From NCBI GenBank assembly GCA_947584965.1, contig CANPWQ010000005.1, positions 1-60,664 on the forward strand: 60,664 bases of DNA. The letters are read 5' to 3'. This DNA is from Candidatus Gastranaerophilales bacterium (GTDB lineage Bacteria; Cyanobacteriota; Vampirovibrionia; Gastranaerophilales; Gastranaerophilaceae). Both the position numbers and the translations under genes were made by a program. The notes beneath the pieces were generated by a model that was not told where the DNA came from, made no database searches, and saw nothing but the letters and a program-made list of their open reading frames with translations. Shown piece by piece: positions 57,476-60,664 of the stretch (the stretch's first letter is position 1; the number at the start of each line of letters is the position of its first letter).

Positions 57476-58762
57476 TTATTTAAACAACAATTCAAAAAGT
57501 TCTTTAGTTGAGTATATATCTTTTTGAATATGCAGTTTTACCCCCAGTGCTTTTTCAACATCCTTTACGGTTAAACCGTCTAAAAACTCAGTTGTATAAG
57601 GTCTTATCATTATTGAGGGAATTATTACATCCTTATAACAATTGCCTTTTAGCTGATTAATAAGGTCATTTGCGGTAATTAAGCCTGCAACATTAACATC
57701 TTTGCCCCAAAACTCGCTTTTTACAGGGTGTATATCAAGATGAATATTTTTTATTTTGTTTAGTTCCTCGGCAAATTTATAAAAAGCACTTAAAGCGCTG
57801 ACAGAGCAGGCAAGGGTATATTCTTTCTTCTCTTTTACGTTTTTAGGCGCTTTCTTTAAGCGTTTATTAAAGTCATCAATTAAACATCTTAAAGAACCAA
57901 CGCCGTCTTCAAGCTGATTAAATCCGTTGTAATATTTCTTTTCGGGTATTTCAAGCCCTGCAATCAGGAAAAACTCATCCGATACACTTGCAATATTTTT
58001 CTTTATTTTTTTATTAAATTCATCAACAATTTTAATAGTTTCAAGCGCAATTTCTTTTGTAACCTGCTTTAATTTTTCCTTTCGATACTTTGTTATCCCG
58101 ACAGGTACTATTGCTATTGAGTTTAAAATGGTTTTATATTTCCATAAATCGTTTAAAGTTCGTTTAAGCTCATCACCGTCATTATATGAGGGGCATAAAA
58201 CTACTTGAGTATTAATAGGGATTTCGTTTTCTTTTAAAAAATCAAGCTCTTTTAACAGGTTTGAAGCATTTTTATTATTAAGCATTTTTGCGCGCAAGTC
58301 GGGGTTTGTTGTGTGAACTGATACATATAAAGGTCCTAAATGCTGAGCTGCAATGCGTTCTTTGTCTTTTTTTGTTAAATTAGTAAGCGTTACATACGTT
58401 CCCTGCAGATAAGAAAGCCTGTAATCATCATCTTTTACGTATAAAGACTCTCTTAAACCTTTTGGCTGTTGGTCTACAAAGCAAAATATACAATTATTTG
58501 CACAGTGTTTTATTCTGTCAAATATTGCGGACTCAAATATAAACCCTAAATCTTCTTCAAAATCCTTTTCTATTTCAAAGCATTCAATCTCGCCGGCAGG
58601 AGTTTTTATTTCAAATTCAAGTTCTTCCGCCATAACCGCATATTGATAATCAATATAATCACGCAATTTAACCCCGTTAACATTTAAAAGTTCAGAACCC
58701 GCTTTTATTTCCAGTTCATCAGCTATGGAGTTTTTTTCTATTGCCGATATTATTGCAGGCAT
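57476..58762 (-). CDS. PDZ/radical-SAM protein with DUF512 domain
   Basis: A 428-residue protein of the family first seen in cyanobacteria and clostridia (TIGR03279). An N-terminal PDZ-like domain (SAIEKNSIADELEIKAGSELLNVNG) precedes the Fe-S cluster motif with Cys87, Cys91 and Cys94 (CANNCIFCF), QPKGLRESLYVKDDDYRLS, and a C-terminal DUF512 domain. It is presumed to bind SAM and a 4Fe-4S cluster; the reaction is unknown. It lies one base from the PadR gene upstream, so the two are co-transcribed. Confidence 0.85.
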   Translation of the reverse strand: MPAIISAIEKNSIADELEIKAGSELLNVNGVKLRDYIDYQYAVMAEELEFEIKTPAGEIECFEIEKDFEEDLGFIFESAIFDRIKHCANNCIFCFVDQQPKGLRESLYVKDDDYRLSYLQGTYVTLTNLTKKDKERIAAQHLGPLYVSVHTTNPDLRAKMLNNKNASNLLKELDFLKENEIPINTQVVLCPSYNDGDELKRTLNDLWKYKTILNSIAIVPVGITKYRKEKLKQVTKEIALETIKIVDEFNKKIKKNIASVSDEFFLIAGLEIPEKKYYNGFNQLEDGVGSLRCLIDDFNKRLKKAPKNVKEKKEYTLACSVSALSAFYKFAEELNKIKNIHLDIHPVKSEFWGKDVNVAGLITANDLINQLKGNCYKDVIIPSIMIRPYTTEFLDGLTVKDVEKALGVKLHIQKDIYSTKELFELLFK

Positions 58763-58763
58763 A

Positions 58764-59273
58764 CTAATCTGCCTTTAATGCGCTTAAATAATCCGTTAAA
58801 GATTTTATTTCCTTTAAAGTTCTTGTTAACAGTTGAGTTTGATAATAATCAAGGTCTAAAAATTCATCATTAAGCCTGTTTTCAATTTCAAACCGATAAA
58901 TTTCCATTTTTTTAGAAAAATCGGAGACAAATAATTTTCTGTCCTCGGCGGATAAAAATCCCATTGTTCCGAGCCTTGCCTGTAATTGAGAATAAAATAA
59001 CGACGGATTATCGCTTCCCGCATTAAAAAATAATTCCCTAAAATACTCAACCCCTTTTTTGGTAATTGAATAATAAGAAGATTTTTTTCCGCCCTCCGAC
59101 ATTATTTCATTAACCGTAACGGCCTTTTCTTTCAGCAAACGCTTAAGCGCGGGGTATATTGTACCGATACTCGGTTTTGTAAATGCCCCAAATATTTCTA
59201 TAATTTCCTTACGGATTGAATAAATAGTTTTTTCCCGTTTACGGATTATGTATAAAATTAAAATTTCAATCAT
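58764..59273 (-). CDS. PadR-family transcriptional regulator
   Basis: A 169-residue regulator. The N-terminal winged helix is the PadR type (ILILYIIRKREKTIYSIRKEIIEIFGAFTKPSIGTIYPALKRLLKEKAVTVNE, then the wing KKSSYYSITKKGVEYF), followed by a helical dimerisation domain. PadR proteins repress small-molecule response genes. It is immediately upstream of the radical-SAM gene and may autoregulate the pair. Confidence 0.85.
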   Translation of the reverse strand: MIEILILYIIRKREKTIYSIRKEIIEIFGAFTKPSIGTIYPALKRLLKEKAVTVNEIMSEGGKKSSYYSITKKGVEYFRELFFNAGSDNPSLFYSQLQARLGTMGFLSAEDRKLFVSDFSKKMEIYRFEIENRLNDEFLDLDYYQTQLLTRTLKEIKSLTDYLSALKAD

Positions 59274-59376
59274 TTTTTATTTATACCACAAAACAAAAAT
59301 TTAGGCTGAATTATTAAAAAAATTTACTTGTTATCGCATATTATTTGTGGCACAATTTAATTGCAGGTATTAAGAC

Positions 59377-60003
59377 ATGACAGACTATAATTTAGTATAT
59401 TTATTAGACGGTAAAGTTTACATTAATTTAACAAACAGCTGTACAAATAACTGTATATTCTGTATACGTGACATAAAAGATGATGTTGTTGGGGCTAATT
59501 TATTTTTAAATTCGGAAAATGTCAGCGCGGATGACGTTATTAAGCAATTAGAAGCGATAAAAGATAAACTTTCCGATGAAATCATTTTTTGCGGCTACGG
59601 TGAACCGATGTTAAAACTTGATGTTTTAAAACAAGTCGCAAAATATATAAAAGACAGATACCCTAATAAAAAATTACGCGTGAACACCAACGGACACGCT
59701 AATTTTGTATATAAAAGAAATGTAGTGCCCGAGCTAAAAGGCTTAATTGATGAATTTTCCGTAAGTTTAAACGGAGAAAACGAGCAGGAATATAATGAAC
59801 TTTCGGTTCCAAACTTTGCAGGCGCTTATGAAGAAACAAAAAAATTCATAAAAGCCTGTGCGGATGAAAATATTGCTGTTACGGCAACAATAGTAGAGGG
59901 CTATAAAGACAGACATCTGAACTTAAAGAAATGTGAAGAAATCGCAAAAAGCCTAGGTGCAAAGTTCAGAGTCAGAGAATGGATTGAAAACGGTTACTCA
60001 TAA
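59377..60003 (+). CDS. TatD-linked-type radical SAM protein
   Basis: A 208-residue radical-SAM protein with the cluster motif at Cys22, Cys26 and Cys29 (CTNNCIFCIRD), then FCGYGEPMLKLDVLKQVAKYI, and RVNTNGHANF for SAM binding. The size and N-terminus fit the group found next to tatD nuclease genes, but no tatD gene is in view here. The reaction is unknown. It is followed 17 bp later by the acyl-CoA synthetase-type gene. Confidence 0.75.
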   Translation: MTDYNLVYLLDGKVYINLTNSCTNNCIFCIRDIKDDVVGANLFLNSENVSADDVIKQLEAIKDKLSDEIIFCGYGEPMLKLDVLKQVAKYIKDRYPNKKLRVNTNGHANFVYKRNVVPELKGLIDEFSVSLNGENEQEYNELSVPNFAGAYEETKKFIKACADENIAVTATIVEGYKDRHLNLKKCEEIAKSLGAKFRVREWIENGYS

Positions 60004-60020
60004 AGGAAAGGATAAAATAA

Positions 60021-60664
60021 ATGAACACTTTAGACAAAATTATGAAACCAAAGTCTGTTGCGGTTATTGGCGCAAGCACAAAACCGAAAACAATCGGTTC
60101 TGAGATTATGCAAAGACTTAGAGATTATAAATTTAACGGGAAAATCTACCCCGTTAACCCAAAAGGCGGAATAATCGAGGGATTTCAAGCATACACTTCA
60201 ATTGAAGAAGTCCCGGGGGAAGTTGATTTAGCAATTATCGTTGTTAATGCTAAATTTGTATTGGATACAATTGACCAATGCCACAACAAAGGCATTAAAG
60301 GCTTATGTATAATTACTGCAGGATTTAAAGAAACAGGCGCAGAGGGCGCAGAAATGGAAAAGCAGCTCTTAGCAAAAGTTAAAGAATACGGCATGAGATG
60401 TGTCGGCCCTAACTGCTTAGGTGTTTTAAATACTCACCCAGATGTTATGATGGATGGTACTTTTGCAGAATCACTGCCAATCAGAGGCGATATCGGTTTT
60501 GTATCACAATCAGGCGCTTTAGGCGGCGGTATTTTAAACATATTAAAAGACTTAAACCTTGGTTTTGCTCAATTTGTTTCAATCGGCAACCAAGCTGATA
60601 TTAACGCTGAAACAATGCTTGAATACTGGGAAAATGATGACGATGTAAAACAAATTCTTTTATA
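60021..60664 (+). CDS. ADP-forming acyl-CoA synthetase-type protein (5' part, cut by window end)
   Basis: The first 214 residues show a CoA-binding Rossmann domain (MKPKSVAVIGASTKPKTIGSEIMQRL, then YPVNPKGG) and the start of a succinyl-CoA-ligase-like domain (GLCIITAGFKETG, RCVGPNCLGVLNTH, GFVSQSGALGGG). This matches acetyl/acyl-CoA synthetases (ADP-forming), which couple CoA-thioester cleavage to ATP formation in fermentation; protein-acetyltransferase fusions share the same start. The gene has no stop before 60664. AAAGGAAAGG precedes the ATG. Confidence 0.85.
   Translation, partial: MNTLDKIMKPKSVAVIGASTKPKTIGSEIMQRLRDYKFNGKIYPVNPKGGIIEGFQAYTSIEEVPGEVDLAIIVVNAKFVLDTIDQCHNKGIKGLCIITAGFKETGAEGAEMEKQLLAKVKEYGMRCVGPNCLGVLNTHPDVMMDGTFAESLPIRGDIGFVSQSGALGGGILNILKDLNLGFAQFVSIGNQADINAETMLEYWENDDDVKQILL

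Overview
The window comes from a low-G+C, double-membrane bacterium that most resembles the non-photosynthetic relatives of cyanobacteria (Melainabacteria/Vampirovibrionia, order Gastranaerophilales). This assignment is an inference. It rests on an AsmA-type envelope protein together with SLH-domain and type IV pilus proteins, a PDZ/radical-SAM protein of the family first described in cyanobacteria, a PgpH-type HD phosphodiesterase, very A+T-rich coding DNA, and many lineage-specific small proteins. No 16S or other decisive marker is present.

Layout. 1-3.6 kb: a metal-responsive pair (CsoR-type repressor and a 39-residue metallothionein-like protein) behind a textbook promoter whose spacer is a CsoR operator, then a ferritin-like protein, a degenerate GH13-like barrel protein and a tiny secreted protein. 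3.7-12.8 kb: an accessory region beside a tRNA-Met(CAT). It holds surface-glycan genes (capsule-type glycosyltransferase, LacA-type acetyltransferase, multi-TM GT39-like transferase) and, inserted between two apparently identical 1,068-bp direct repeats, a 4.4-kb defence-like cargo: integrase fragments, an AbiEi/AbiEii-type toxin-antitoxin pair, a PD-(D/E)XK (Mrr-like) nuclease, a structured intergenic segment and an orphan P-loop protein. The right-hand copy of the GT39-like gene carries a G10 tract and an in-frame palindromic insertion, so it looks phase-variable.

12.8-28.5 kb: two paralogous CX5R phosphatase-like proteins, an M16 peptidase, a PilZ/histidine kinase/RpfG-like signalling cluster, proS, and a block of lineage-specific proteins (TPR plus HExxH, HNH-like, membrane and short proteins). 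Several of these share a short N-terminal motif around a Phe-Lys/Gly/Ser core. 28.5-45 kb is mostly core: SLH protein, murA, cdd, an alternative sigma factor, prepilin peptidase, recA (with a palindrome in its promoter), secDF, PilO and a PilM-PilN fusion, rlmB, a primary-type sigma factor, rsfS, and three small exported helical proteins.

45-60.7 kb: a 1,502-residue AsmA-like protein, pgpH-ybeY-dgkA, an 800-bp repeat-rich gap containing a 55-bp perfect inverted repeat that encloses a segment with outward-facing terminators, then rplS-rbgA-rnhB, small membrane and regulatory proteins, two radical-SAM proteins, a PadR regulator, and the start of an ADP-forming acyl-CoA synthetase-type gene cut by the window end.

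Most promising items: the repeat-flanked AbiE/nuclease island, the G10 tract, the metallothionein/CsoR promoter, the inverted-repeat element at about 53 kb, and the shared N-terminal motif. All similarity statements come from reading sequence motifs; no database search was possible.
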